A DNA stretch of 64,000 nucleotides from Pandoraea horticolens (GCF_902459555.1 NZ_CABPSM010000005.1:277578-341577); one strand, 5' to 3'; shown: positions 34,786-43,496, counted from the first letter of the stretch. Program-made: numbers and translations. The notes: generated by a model not told the origin, from the sequence alone.

Positions 34786-35580
34786 TCAGCCGATTCGGCA
34801 GCTCACACTGCCAAGCGCACCGATCTGCGCATGAATTGCGTCGCTCACGGCAACCGGTACCATCGGACCGAGCGCTCCGGAGAGGATCACGTCGCCAGCA
34901 CGCAGCATCTGCCCTCTGCGCGCCATCGTGCGTGCCAGCCAGTAGACCGCACGCAATGGGTGACCCAGGCATGCAGCACCGCTTCCGGTCGAGACAGTCT
35001 TTCCATGACGAGTCATCGACATGCCGAGTTCGCCAAGCGACAACTGGCCGACTGCCATTGGCTGATGGCCGAGCACGTATAGACCGCACGATGCGTTGTC
35101 CGCAACGGTGTCTTCAAGCGTGATCCGCCAATCGGTGATTGCACTGTCCACGATCTCGAGTGCGGGAACTGCGTAAGCCAGCGATGACAGCACATGACCA
35201 TAGCTCGGTGCCTCGTCATCGATATCTCGCCCGACGACAAACGCCACTTCTGCTTCAATCTTTGGCTGCATCAGGAGACTCATTGGAATTTCATCGCCGT
35301 CGAGATACTCCATGTCGTCGAAGAGCACGCCGAAGTCGGGCTGATCGACCCCCAGTTGCTGTTGTACTGCGATAGAGGTCAGTCCAACTTTCTTGCCGAC
35401 AACACGCCGGCCAGCGGCAATTCGTGCCACCGTATTCACCTCAGCGACGGCGTAGGCTGCCTCCAGACCGGAAATACCAAACTGCTTGGAAATCGAGGCG
35501 ATCGAGGTCCGTGTGGCACGCGCGTTGCGCAAGGCTTCGGCCGAGGCTTGAGTGGCTTCTTGATCGAGCGATTGAGACAT
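34786..35580 (-). CDS. mhpD: 2-keto-4-pentenoate hydratase
   Basis: The 264-residue protein belongs to the hydratase/decarboxylase family: YAVAEVNTVARIAAGRRVVGKKVGLTS, QPDFGVLFDDM, QPKIEAEVAFVVGRDID (acidic metal site), ALEIVDSAITDWRITLEDTVADNAS and GHPLRAVYWLARTMARRG. It adds water to 2-hydroxypenta-2,4-dienoate to give 4-hydroxy-2-oxovalerate. It lies 25 bp after mhpA. The next enzymes, aldolase and acetaldehyde dehydrogenase, are not intact here. Confidence 0.9.
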   Translation of the reverse strand: MSQSLDQEATQASAEALRNARATRTSIASISKQFGISGLEAAYAVAEVNTVARIAAGRRVVGKKVGLTSIAVQQQLGVDQPDFGVLFDDMEYLDGDEIPMSLLMQPKIEAEVAFVVGRDIDDEAPSYGHVLSSLAYAVPALEIVDSAITDWRITLEDTVADNASCGLYVLGHQPMAVGQLSLGELGMSMTRHGKTVSTGSGAACLGHPLRAVYWLARTMARRGQMLRAGDVILSGALGPMVPVAVSDAIHAQIGALGSVSCRIG

Positions 35581-35605
35581 GGCAAATGGGAGTGAAATGC
35601 TGTAA

Positions 35606-37372
35606 TCAGGCAGCCTTAGCTACGGAGAGCGTGCTCACCGAGTCGCGCGCGAGGTCGGATTGCCGGCCCAGTCGCTGCATGCCCAACTGGCTGCGAAGCC
35701 GTGCTACGGTGCGATTGAGTTCGACTACCGGCACGACGGCGAAAGCGAAGCGATCGGGCCTGAGAATCGCGACGGCTTTTTCGCTGAAACCCGCCTTGCC
35801 AAACCAAGCGATCATTTCGCCGCCGATGTCTTCGACTTCCGTTGTGCCATTCGTGTTGTCGCGATCGACGCCGTTCAGTCCCTGTGGACGTCCACCGTAT
35901 GGGTACAGCGTGATGCTTCGCGTCGACAACGCTTTCAACGTCTCTGCAGAGGCTTTATCGAGATATCGAGACGGATCGACGTTCAGCCCGATCAGAGAAA
36001 ATCCAGGCCCAAGCAGATCGTCAATCCGCTGCCTGGCGCCATTGAACAGACGTACCTCAGGCTGAGGAGCCAATGCGCCCTCAGGGCCGTTCCGGTGGCT
36101 GCGCGGCAGGCCAAGATAGGTACCTTTCTTGTAGACAGGCATCGGCTTGAACCCACCCTCCTGGAACCAGCGCCGAAGTGGCGGAATCGTACGAATCAAG
36201 CCGAGCGAAGCGTCACGCAGGAGCGTCGCGAACGGATTCCTTGCTGACACGACGTTCTTGAGCAGCACGGATACGTCGATCATCGCCTTCGCGTGAACGT
36301 GGCGCTCCGACTGGTACGTGTCCAGCAGCGCTTGGGCCGCCTGATCACGCAACACAAGGTCGAGCTTCCAGCCGAGGTTGTATGCGTCGCGGACGCCAGA
36401 GCTGGCACCTTGCCCCATAAACTGCGGCGTCATATGCGCGGCATCTCCAGCCAGGAGGACGCGGCCGTCTCGCCATTTCGCTGCAATCAGCGCATTGAAT
36501 GTGTAGACGAGCTTGCGTTTGACGAAAAACTGGTCTGGATCAACAAACATGGACAAGTATCTCCGCACCGTCTCGGGCCGCTCCATGTTCTCTTTCGTTT
36601 CCCCCGGCATCAGCATGAACTCGAACCGGTGGAACTTGTCCGGTTGAACGCAGCTCACCACTGGCAGCTTGGGGTCAACGACAAAATTGAAGTACGGCAA
36701 ATGGCGCAGCGCATCTGTTCCCGTTTTGCGTTCGAGGTCAACCACCAACCATGGTTCCGGAAAGCTCTTGCCTGCCATTTCGATGCCGAGCTTCGTACGC
36801 ACGACGCTACGCCCGCCGTCCGCCCCAACCATAAACCGCGCCCGGATGGTTCGAGCGTCCGCTTCGCCTTGCACGCTCGTGCGCGCATCCGTGCTATCGC
36901 TGAATCGCGCTTCCCGCGTTGCCTGGTGTGCGATGCTCACGCCGTCCGCGTCTTGCGAGAAATCGATGACTTCTCGCCCCCGGCGCACGTCTACGTTTGG
37001 ATAGCGCGACAGGGTTTCAGAGAGCGTTGTTTCAAGATACGGCTGATAGAAGAAGTTAATGATCGGCCAACCGAAAGGACGCTTGCGCGGCATGTACTGA
37101 GTGATTGGCGTGCCGTCCGGACGTACGAGCTGAACCGGCGTCTCCATCATCATTCTGGCTTGCAGTTCATCCACCACGCCAAGGTGCTGGAAGATGCGCA
37201 TGCATTCGTCGTCGGTGTACACGGCGCGAGCGTTACCGTAGAAGACCGGCTCCCGCTCAAGCACAACGACCTGATGACCAGCCTGTCCGAGCATATGCGC
37301 CAGTACCAGGCCGGTGGGACCAAGCCCTACGATTGCGACATCGCAAGCATCGTCCTGAGGCACTGCGTTCAT
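35606..37372 (-). CDS. mhpA: 3-(3-hydroxyphenyl)propionate hydroxylase-like FAD monooxygenase
   Basis: The 588-residue class A flavin monooxygenase has VAIVGLGPTGLVLAHMLGQAGHQVVVLERE (FAD, residues 13-42), GADGGRSVVRTKLGI (DG motif) and LLAGDAAHMTPQFMGQGASSGVRDAYNLGWKL (GD motif), then a C-terminal thioredoxin-like domain. It matches MhpA, which hydroxylates 3-(3-hydroxyphenyl)propionate to the 2,3-dihydroxy compound. The ATG at 37370-37372 overlaps the upstream stop as ATGA and follows AGGAG. The exact phenolic substrate is inferred. Confidence 0.87.
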   Translation of the reverse strand: MNAVPQDDACDVAIVGLGPTGLVLAHMLGQAGHQVVVLEREPVFYGNARAVYTDDECMRIFQHLGVVDELQARMMMETPVQLVRPDGTPITQYMPRKRPFGWPIINFFYQPYLETTLSETLSRYPNVDVRRGREVIDFSQDADGVSIAHQATREARFSDSTDARTSVQGEADARTIRARFMVGADGGRSVVRTKLGIEMAGKSFPEPWLVVDLERKTGTDALRHLPYFNFVVDPKLPVVSCVQPDKFHRFEFMLMPGETKENMERPETVRRYLSMFVDPDQFFVKRKLVYTFNALIAAKWRDGRVLLAGDAAHMTPQFMGQGASSGVRDAYNLGWKLDLVLRDQAAQALLDTYQSERHVHAKAMIDVSVLLKNVVSARNPFATLLRDASLGLIRTIPPLRRWFQEGGFKPMPVYKKGTYLGLPRSHRNGPEGALAPQPEVRLFNGARQRIDDLLGPGFSLIGLNVDPSRYLDKASAETLKALSTRSITLYPYGGRPQGLNGVDRDNTNGTTEVEDIGGEMIAWFGKAGFSEKAVAILRPDRFAFAVVPVVELNRTVARLRSQLGMQRLGRQSDLARDSVSTLSVAKAA

Positions 37373-38379
37373 GACTGGTCTCCTCTTATAGTGAATTCGG
37401 GCTGCATCAACGAGATGAGGCAGCGGCGAAAACGCCCCAATCTGACTCGTAGACTCAGGTTTTCGGGGCGGTGGCCCCACAGGCTGATTCCCCGGTAGGT
37501 CGTGGGGCACCACGTTTGCTCATCCACCACGAGTGGGTTCCAACCCAACTCGATCTCGAACCCGGATGGTGTTTGGACGTAGAACGAAAGCTCGCGATCA
37601 TTCGGGTGCTGACCGATCGCATTGGCGATCGGATAGCCCAATACGCGGCACCGCAGATATGCCTGGGTCAAGTCATCCAGCGATGCGCATTGAAGATTCA
37701 TGTGATGAATCTGGGTGCGCAGCGGATTCAGACGAATGCCTCGCGTCGACGCAGTGGCAAACGAATGGTGACGTTCGTTGAAGCGAAGGAAAGCGAAGTC
37801 GAGATCCAGACCGTCGATCTTGTCTTCAATCTCGTCCGACAACCGTGCGTCGAATATCTCTTTCCAGAACGCTTGCATGGCTTCTGGGTGCCGTGTCGTC
37901 ACTGCAACGTGCCCCATGCCTGCTGCGTCGGTCACGAAGCCGCTCGCTTTCATCTCCAACGGCAGATTGCTGATGACTGGCGCTGTGAAAATCTCGGTGC
38001 GCAGCTTCTTGGGGCCCGCAAAAAACCAGAACCTGTCGACACCGCGCAAAGCCGCTTCCGCTGTATTCCCTTCCTGAACGCGTATGCCGCGCGCAGACAA
38101 ACGCGCGATAGCCAGTTGGAGCGCTGCCGCATCGCTGAGCTGCCAGCCGATGGCGATGACATCTTCGGCAGGCCCCTCACGGACGATGAGACGTCGTTGA
38201 TGCGCATCGATGCGGCACGCGACTACGTCGCGTCGCGGAACATCAACGTGCAGGCCCAGCCCCTGGGCGGCGAACGTCGCCCATTCATCCAGGCGATTGG
38301 ATTCGGCCAGCAAATAGCCCATGCGAACGCAGCCGAACAGGCTTTTCGGCGCAGCTTCTGTAGTCGTAGTGGTTGACAT
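37369..38379 (-). CDS. Type I extradiol (VOC) dioxygenase of the mhp-like operon
   Basis: The 336-residue protein has two VOC modules. Expected Fe(II) ligands are His157 (GMGHVAV), His226 (QIHHMNL) and Glu277 (GFEIELGW), as in 2,3-dihydroxybiphenyl 1,2-dioxygenases. It fills the ring-cleavage step that MhpB, an unrelated LigB-type enzyme, performs in E. coli. The stop overlaps mhpA by ATGA. The C-terminal 35 residues are unusually basic and extend beyond the catalytic core. Confidence 0.85.
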   Translation of the reverse strand: MSTTTTTEAAPKSLFGCVRMGYLLAESNRLDEWATFAAQGLGLHVDVPRRDVVACRIDAHQRRLIVREGPAEDVIAIGWQLSDAAALQLAIARLSARGIRVQEGNTAEAALRGVDRFWFFAGPKKLRTEIFTAPVISNLPLEMKASGFVTDAAGMGHVAVTTRHPEAMQAFWKEIFDARLSDEIEDKIDGLDLDFAFLRFNERHHSFATASTRGIRLNPLRTQIHHMNLQCASLDDLTQAYLRCRVLGYPIANAIGQHPNDRELSFYVQTPSGFEIELGWNPLVVDEQTWCPTTYRGISLWGHRPENLSLRVRLGRFRRCLISLMQPEFTIRGDQS

Positions 38380-38396
38380 AGCAGCAAGCCCCGGCG

Positions 38397-39287
38397 TTAT
38401 CGCGTTTGGGAGGCGCGCGCTTCGCTGCCGTCCTGTGCCAAAAACGCGAGCACAACTGCATTGAATTCATTGGCTCGCTCCCACTGCACCCAGTGACCGG
38501 TTTTGCTGAAAAGGTATACGTCGCAGTTCGGCAGGCGACGCTGCAGCGACCGCGCGCCACTAGGACGATTGACCTTGTCCTCTGTACCCCACAGCACCAG
38601 CGTGGGGTTGCGCAGCGACGTCAGACGCGGATCGCGCGTGAAGTCGATCTTGCGGAACTGCGGAATGCCTTTGGGTCCGAGCAGAGGCGGACTGGCAACG
38701 ACCTCTGGATCGATACTGGACAGAAAGCGCTCTTGGATCACCTCTTCAGGTACCAGACTGCCGTCATAGGTCAGGTCGCCACGGATGAACGTGGCGAGTT
38801 TCTGCAGAGTTGGGCCCTCGCCCTTGTAGTAGTTCAGCAGCCGCTTGAGGCCAGGGGTAGGCAATTGGCGCGTCGTGTTCACACCACCGGGCCCCATCAA
38901 TACCAAACGGCCAACCGCCTTGGGGCGATCCAGCGCCATCCTCAGCGCGCACGCACCTCCAAGGGAGTTGCCGATCACGTGGGCGCACTCGATGTCCAAT
39001 GCATTGAGCATTCCCAGCATGCCGCTGGCCAAGTCACCGAACGGATCGCCACGATCCACCCCCTTGGTGGAGTTCCCATAGCCCGGCATGTCCGGCACGA
39101 GAACTCGAAAGTGACGCGCCAACGCTTCGATGTTTCTCGAGTAGTTGGAAACGCCCGATGCGCCTGGACCACCACCGTGGAGCATCAGCACCACAGGGCC
39201 ATCACCGGCTTCCTTCAGAAAAATCTGCCGCGCACCGACTTGGACGGTGCGTTGACTCATCAAGTGAGTGATAGATGGGACATCCAT
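38397..39287 (-). CDS. mhpC: Meta-cleavage product hydrolase (alpha/beta hydrolase)
   Basis: The protein has the C-C hydrolase features VVLMLHGGGPGASGVSNYSRNIEAL, the nucleophile elbow IGNSLGGACALRMAL, a catalytic Asp in LWGTEDKV and His in FSKTGHWVQWE, as in MhpC/BphD/HsaD. It cleaves the ring-fission product to 2-hydroxypentadienoate and a dicarboxylic acid. I place the start at 39287 (GGAG upstream) because the alternative ATG at 39326 lies at the edge of the operator palindrome and lacks a ribosome site; the longer form would add 13 residues. Confidence 0.87.
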   Translation of the reverse strand: MDVPSITHLMSQRTVQVGARQIFLKEAGDGPVVLMLHGGGPGASGVSNYSRNIEALARHFRVLVPDMPGYGNSTKGVDRGDPFGDLASGMLGMLNALDIECAHVIGNSLGGACALRMALDRPKAVGRLVLMGPGGVNTTRQLPTPGLKRLLNYYKGEGPTLQKLATFIRGDLTYDGSLVPEEVIQERFLSSIDPEVVASPPLLGPKGIPQFRKIDFTRDPRLTSLRNPTLVLWGTEDKVNRPSGARSLQRRLPNCDVYLFSKTGHWVQWERANEFNAVVLAFLAQDGSEARASQTR

Positions 39288-39325
39288 GGCGTCGGTTGCT
39301 CCGAGTTGTGCGAGGTATGGACTCA

Positions 39326-39354
39326 TTGTAATGAGATATGTGTCATTATGACAA
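39326..39354. promoter_or_regulatory. Candidate TetR operator between mhpC and the TetR gene
   Basis: TAATGA (39329-39334) and TCATTA (39343-39348) are perfect inverted hexamers, extended outward by TTG (39326) and CAA (39352). The dyad sits midway between the two divergent genes, so one bound repressor could shut both promoters. Confidence 0.55.
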
Positions 39355-39415
39355 TACTCTCGTTTTTACCTATGAAGCCGGCCGCGAGGAGCACCTCACG
39401 CCATATAATTGCGAC

Positions 39416-40129
39416 ATGAGTGAAACCATGACCATTGATCATCGGACCCGCGTCGCGGCAGAACGCCGCGAGCGGATGCGCGCGAGATTGATTGAGAGCG
39501 CGATGCTGGTTTTTGCAGAGAAAGGCGCTGGGGCCAGCGTGATTCAAGAAGTCATCGCGGCTGCCGGCGTCTCCCAAGGTACCTTCTACAACTACTTTCG
39601 TACGAACGAAGAATTACTCTCTGCGGTGACGCAGGAGTTGAACGATGAGTTGCTTCGCCTCATCGAGCTGGAAGTGGGTTCGTATAGCGATCCGGCACGG
39701 CGAATCGCTTGTGGCGTTCGAATGTTCTTGCATGCAGCGCACACTTATCCGCTGCTTGCACGCTTCATTTCCGCTGCTGGCTTGCATGCTGCGGGACCAA
39801 GCAGCCTGATCTACGTGTACCTGCCTGTTCACATCGAAGAGGGATTGGCGAGCGGGCGTTTTCGCGACGTCACGGTGGAATTGGCGCTCGATGTCATCGC
39901 TGGAACAGCGCTGACGACGGTGCAACGTTTTGCCACCGAACGGGAAACCTGTGCGCCACCAGAACAGGTGGTTGCGGCCATTCTTCGAGGCCTGGGAGTC
40001 AGCCGGTCGGAAGCTCAGGCGCTTGTGCGTAGCGAACTGCCTTCCATTGACGCACCAGCCAATTCTCTTCTGGAGCGTGGGCATGCGAGGATGCGGGACC
40101 AGGTGCATCCCAATGCCGCCGCCGGTTAG
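39416..40129 (+). CDS. TetR-family transcriptional regulator
   Basis: The 237-residue protein has the TetR DNA-binding domain RMRARLIESAMLVFAEKGAGASVIQEVIAAAGVSQGTFYNYFRTNEELLSAV and a helical ligand domain. It is divergent from the mhp-like operon and separated by a clear dyad, so it most likely represses that operon until an aromatic intermediate is bound. The start could also be the ATG at 39428. It is the last gene before the accessory island. Confidence 0.88.
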   Translation: MSETMTIDHRTRVAAERRERMRARLIESAMLVFAEKGAGASVIQEVIAAAGVSQGTFYNYFRTNEELLSAVTQELNDELLRLIELEVGSYSDPARRIACGVRMFLHAAHTYPLLARFISAAGLHAAGPSSLIYVYLPVHIEEGLASGRFRDVTVELALDVIAGTALTTVQRFATERETCAPPEQVVAAILRGLGVSRSEAQALVRSELPSIDAPANSLLERGHARMRDQVHPNAAAG

Positions 40130-40637
40130 GCCAGAGTCTCCGCCGGCCACCCAATCTTTCGTTTCTCAGCGGTGCGCTTTTCTCGGGCCGACCAACAAAA
40201 ACGCGAGAGGAAACTTTCGTTTCGCTCTCGCGCATAAAACAATTACAAATCAATAAATTACAGAGATAAGCCGCCGCAAAAAAAGCGGCAGATCATCTAT
40301 CGTCCCACCTTAGAACGGTTGTGTTCACTAATTGACGTAAACAACTCGTGAGAACGCCACACTAGCGGCTATCCCGCAAGATCAGCAGATACAAAGTAGC
40401 AACAAGTCAACGGAGAACGCTAGCTTGTTTACGTTTCGCCCGGGGACTGAAAAAACACTGAACTCGGTGAAATTTCGATCGAGACTGATGCAAAAATCGA
40501 CTTATTGACGCGCCACATGAACGTGTGGGCTTTGAGAATGGTTGCCGCAAGGACGACAACCGCAATGTAGCACAGATTAGGTAGGCATCGGCAGACGCGA
40601 TACCTCCACAATGCTCCAAAATCCTGTTGAAGGATGC
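40130..40637. other. AT-rich gap at the left edge of the accessory island
   Basis: 508 bp without a credible gene. Base composition drops sharply here compared with the mhp genes. Two hairpins lie in it (40202-40232 and a short one near 40266-40287). No tRNA gene or obvious attachment repeat was seen. Confidence 0.5.
40195..40232 (-). terminator. Terminator for the minus-strand island genes
   Basis: CGCGAGAG plus GAAAC (from 40203) pairs with GTTTC plus CTCTCGCG (to 40232) with one bulged base and a 4-base loop. On the minus strand TTTTTGTT follows directly (40194-40201). It is about 400 bp beyond the stop of the membrane protein gene at 40638. Confidence 0.6.
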
Positions 40638-41564
40638 CTATTTGATTCGTGCCTTCACGACTTCTGTCGCAGCGTCTAGGGAGCGTTCATAGAGGGTAAC
40701 GGGGGATTTCCCCAGAGTAATCGCATTCTTGGAAAATGCGTCCATCAGGCGCACGGCGACGTCGATATCACCATTAGCGGCGTCTAACGCGCTAGCGCGA
40801 TCCTCATATAGCTCCGAAAGCTGTACGTAGTAGCGAACGAACACTATGGCGATCTGAATCGCTAGCAGAAGCAACGCAACTGCACCCGCCGAGAACGCGA
40901 GCGTGGCAGCAATGTCCGAGTAGTCTACCCGGTTCGTTTCAGCCTTCGAGGTTCCGCCCGATTTCTGCGCACGTTCGTAAAGGGTTAGCAACTTGCTTGC
41001 AGCATCCATGCGTTGCGTCGTTTCAGCGGTGTCGACCTTGGGAAACTCGATCTTCTTTCCAGCGTCCAGTTGCATAGCTATCAATTGCATCGGATCGGGA
41101 TACGCAGGAGAGAGTACGTAATCGACACGTCTAAGTAATACTGTCTCCGGTGTGTACGCTACACCTTGCACCATTGCGTTCGCTAGCTTCCCGAATGAGA
41201 ATGAGCTGCGCCTTTCACTTGTATATCGAAAGAATACTGTCGTGGCCGCCGCTACGATCAAAGCTACGACGACAGACGCAATAAGCGTTCGCACACGTCT
41301 GGCCGATTTAGCCCTTCGCCTGAGATCGAGGACGGTTTGGCGAAAATCGACCACACGACCAACCGTAGGACTTGATTGAACTGATTCCACCGAAATCGCC
41401 GACTGATTGCCTGCTTCGTTCATAAAGAGATGGGATAAATGGTAAGACGCATCAGAGCTTACGAGGTTAAGCTCCGATGGAAGGCCGATGTCCGCAGAGA
41501 CGTCGCATTTCAATTGCCGCAAAGGTGCAACCACCTCCCTAGCCCCCCTCCAGCGACTGATCAT
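40638..41564 (-). CDS. Two-TM membrane protein coupled to the ART-like gene
   Basis: A protein of up to 308 residues, not recognised. TM1 is at about 93-112 (TLIASVVVALIVAAATTVFF) after a basic stretch LRRRAKSARRVR. About 100 residues follow, presumably periplasmic, then TM2 near 220-245 (AATLAFSAGAVALLLLAIQIAIVFV) and a 60-residue cytoplasmic tail. The ATG at 41564 overlaps the upstream stop as ATGA, suggesting translational coupling; an internal ATG at 41423 would remove a 47-residue N terminus and is a real alternative. The pair looks like one functional unit in the defence island. Confidence 0.6.
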   Translation of the reverse strand: MISRWRGAREVVAPLRQLKCDVSADIGLPSELNLVSSDASYHLSHLFMNEAGNQSAISVESVQSSPTVGRVVDFRQTVLDLRRRAKSARRVRTLIASVVVALIVAAATTVFFRYTSERRSSFSFGKLANAMVQGVAYTPETVLLRRVDYVLSPAYPDPMQLIAMQLDAGKKIEFPKVDTAETTQRMDAASKLLTLYERAQKSGGTSKAETNRVDYSDIAATLAFSAGAVALLLLAIQIAIVFVRYYVQLSELYEDRASALDAANGDIDVAVRLMDAFSKNAITLGKSPVTLYERSLDAATEVVKARIK

Positions 41565-42244
41565 TCAGGAGCTACGCGGTACTCATCATTAAGCCTGGCG
41601 CCAAACTCCCTAGCCTCCGCAGTATCGCTTGGCAATTCGAATATTCGAATGACCTCAACAGAGCTTTCTGGCAACGTGAGCAGCACTTCATGATATCCAT
41701 TTTCATGAGGGTGATCGAGCAGTGCAACTGTCGAGTCGGTTTTCAGAATGTGTTGTGCATAGCGCGCGAACTCGTTCGGTAACTTCCATGGAAATTCATG
41801 TAGCTGCCAAGGAGCCGACTCTATCAAGCCATACTGGCTTCCTGCGAGCGCAGGAACCGACTCGCGTAGACGACAGATCCAAATGAAACCTTTTCCCGAG
41901 TCTCCGCCATACGCGCGACCGTAGTCGCACGCGTAGGAGGCATCCGCAGATAGCCATTTTCTTGTGCCGAGTAGACGCATTGACTGAAGGTCTATGTGGG
42001 GAGCGCTGTCTCGGCATCCATGGAACAAGATTTCTCCTCGCTCCAATGACGTACGCTCGAACTTCGATAATGCAGCAAGCAACGGGGCATGAAGTGGCGG
42101 AAGAGCATCAGCAGATGCGGGTGCCGTACCGGAAGGATCCCTCGTATTACTGACTTGTGGGCGTTCCTGACGTTCGTCGATACCTGTCGACACGCGATGC
42201 GTGCCCGTTAGCGCTCGTACCATTGAGGAAATTAGCTTTCGCAT
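41561..42244 (-). CDS. Possible ADP-ribosyltransferase-like protein
   Basis: A 227-residue protein of no recognised family. Three features, correctly spaced, recall the H-Y-E signature of ADP-ribosyltransferases: His75 in GEILFHGCRDS, Tyr108 in SADASYACDYGR (an A-x-x-Y turn after a W-L-S strand) and Glu186 in GYHEVLLTLP, followed by a final strand VEVIRIFELP. Strands between them (GFIWICRL) fit the fold. Residues 1-50 are low in structure and basic at the start. It overlaps the downstream two-TM gene by 4 bp. The fold call is inference from pattern only. Confidence 0.5.
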   Translation of the reverse strand: MRKLISSMVRALTGTHRVSTGIDERQERPQVSNTRDPSGTAPASADALPPLHAPLLAALSKFERTSLERGEILFHGCRDSAPHIDLQSMRLLGTRKWLSADASYACDYGRAYGGDSGKGFIWICRLRESVPALAGSQYGLIESAPWQLHEFPWKLPNEFARYAQHILKTDSTVALLDHPHENGYHEVLLTLPESSVEVIRIFELPSDTAEAREFGARLNDEYRVAPE

Positions 42245-42671
42245 TGGTCGTTATAACGTGAAATTTTTCGGAAGTGTCGAGAACTCATCGCTCTGAGAAG
42301 TACGCCGTCGAAAATGTGATTTTCTATCTGGGTCTGCGCTCCTAAAATCAGTAAATTTCGATTAATGTCAGTTGTGCTGGGAACGGACACGTGATCATGA
42401 GAGTCTCTATGGATCTAACATGTCTGCCCCCATTGCTCAACTCGATCTCGAACAGCTACGTTACAGCTACGTAACAGCTGCGAAAGTCATCCAATAGCGT
42501 CACTCGCAGTCATCCAAAATTACGCTTGCGACGTTCAATAAGTGTCCACTTGAGACGTGCCGTCAATTGAAACCCGTCGTAAAGCAAGAAAATTTATAGC
42601 GCCTGCGATGGACGTTTGATTTGAACACCAGCCTTCATCCAGAAAACTTCGCATAGGAAACGAGACCGGTC
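42245..42671. other. Divergent intergenic region with an 11-bp period repeat
   Basis: 427 bp between the ART-like gene and the three-TM gene. ACAGCTACGT occurs at 42452-42461 and 42463-42472, and ACAGCT again at 42474-42479, all with an 11-bp period, about one helix turn. This could be a regulator site. No gene is visible. Confidence 0.45.
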
Positions 42672-43496
42672 ATGATCGATAGCATTATTCCGTTCTTTAA
42701 GTCGCCCCTGATGACGATGGCGATAACCCCCGCTTTGTTCGTGGTTGCCCTACTCTACGTAAGTTGGCGAATTCGGTCGTTGAACGTCGTTCGCGCGAAG
42801 GTATGGCGCACAGTCATTGGTGAACAAGATGTTAAAGACCCAACGATCGGGAGCTATCTTCAGGATATGCACGATCTTGATGCATTTCGCTTTCGTTCTG
42901 GGGTAAAGCTCGAGCGACTTGCCGACGCGCAGCGGCTCCTATCGTTCGCCAAGGACAAGGGGGTACCCATTTCAGCATTCGCTCGAGTGTCACCGTACAT
43001 CGACGTGACGCAGCCAACATTTCTGAAGATTCCAACCAAACGCAACATAGTCGGCTACTTCGTTTTCTTCGTCGTCTCCTTTGCATTGCTTGGATTCTCG
43101 CTTCAGGCAACCGTCTCGCGCGAGACACTACTGGTGACAAAGGCGACAAAAATCAATTTTATTGCCACCCCGGAGCAGGCCCGATCGGTATTTCTCAGCT
43201 ACTTCCAGTCAAACGTCAGAGACCACTCCGCTAACTGGACCATCACTCCCGCCAACTGCCTGCAGTCCCAAGAGAAGATCAAAGCTCAGACAGGCCTTAA
43301 CCCCGTGGAGGTTGACGCTATCTGCAGTGCGCTTCTCGACGGCTCCATGAAGAGCAAGCTGGAGGGACCACTAAAATTCCAACGATGGGCCGCAGGAATT
43401 CTGACGGGAATTCTGCTGATTGCCACGCTCGCCATGACTCGGCTCGCAAACATCGGCGCACAAACCCGTCGGCTCGGCAAAAGGTTGATCGACTGA
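42672..43496 (+). CDS. Three-TM membrane protein of unknown function
   Basis: A 274-residue protein, not recognised. Hydrophobic segments lie at about 16-34, 125-145 and 238-257. Arg/Lys-rich stretches after TM1 (RIRSLNVVRAKVWR) and at the C terminus (TRRLGKRL) place the loop 35-124 and the tail in the cytoplasm. The 146-237 loop is then periplasmic and holds the only cysteine pair, Cys196 and Cys218, which could form a disulfide. It is divergent from the ART-like/two-TM pair and within the same island. Confidence 0.6.
   Translation: MIDSIIPFFKSPLMTMAITPALFVVALLYVSWRIRSLNVVRAKVWRTVIGEQDVKDPTIGSYLQDMHDLDAFRFRSGVKLERLADAQRLLSFAKDKGVPISAFARVSPYIDVTQPTFLKIPTKRNIVGYFVFFVVSFALLGFSLQATVSRETLLVTKATKINFIATPEQARSVFLSYFQSNVRDHSANWTITPANCLQSQEKIKAQTGLNPVEVDAICSALLDGSMKSKLEGPLKFQRWAAGILTGILLIATLAMTRLANIGAQTRRLGKRLID

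Noticed and set aside
40202..40287. Hairpins at the island edge as a tRNA or attachment site
   Set aside because: Neither folds as a cloverleaf nor ends in a tRNA-like 3' end; the larger fits a minus-strand terminator.
40407..40619. Short minus-strand frame at the island edge
   Set aside because: No ribosome site, Ser/Arg/Cys-rich, no similarity that I can see.
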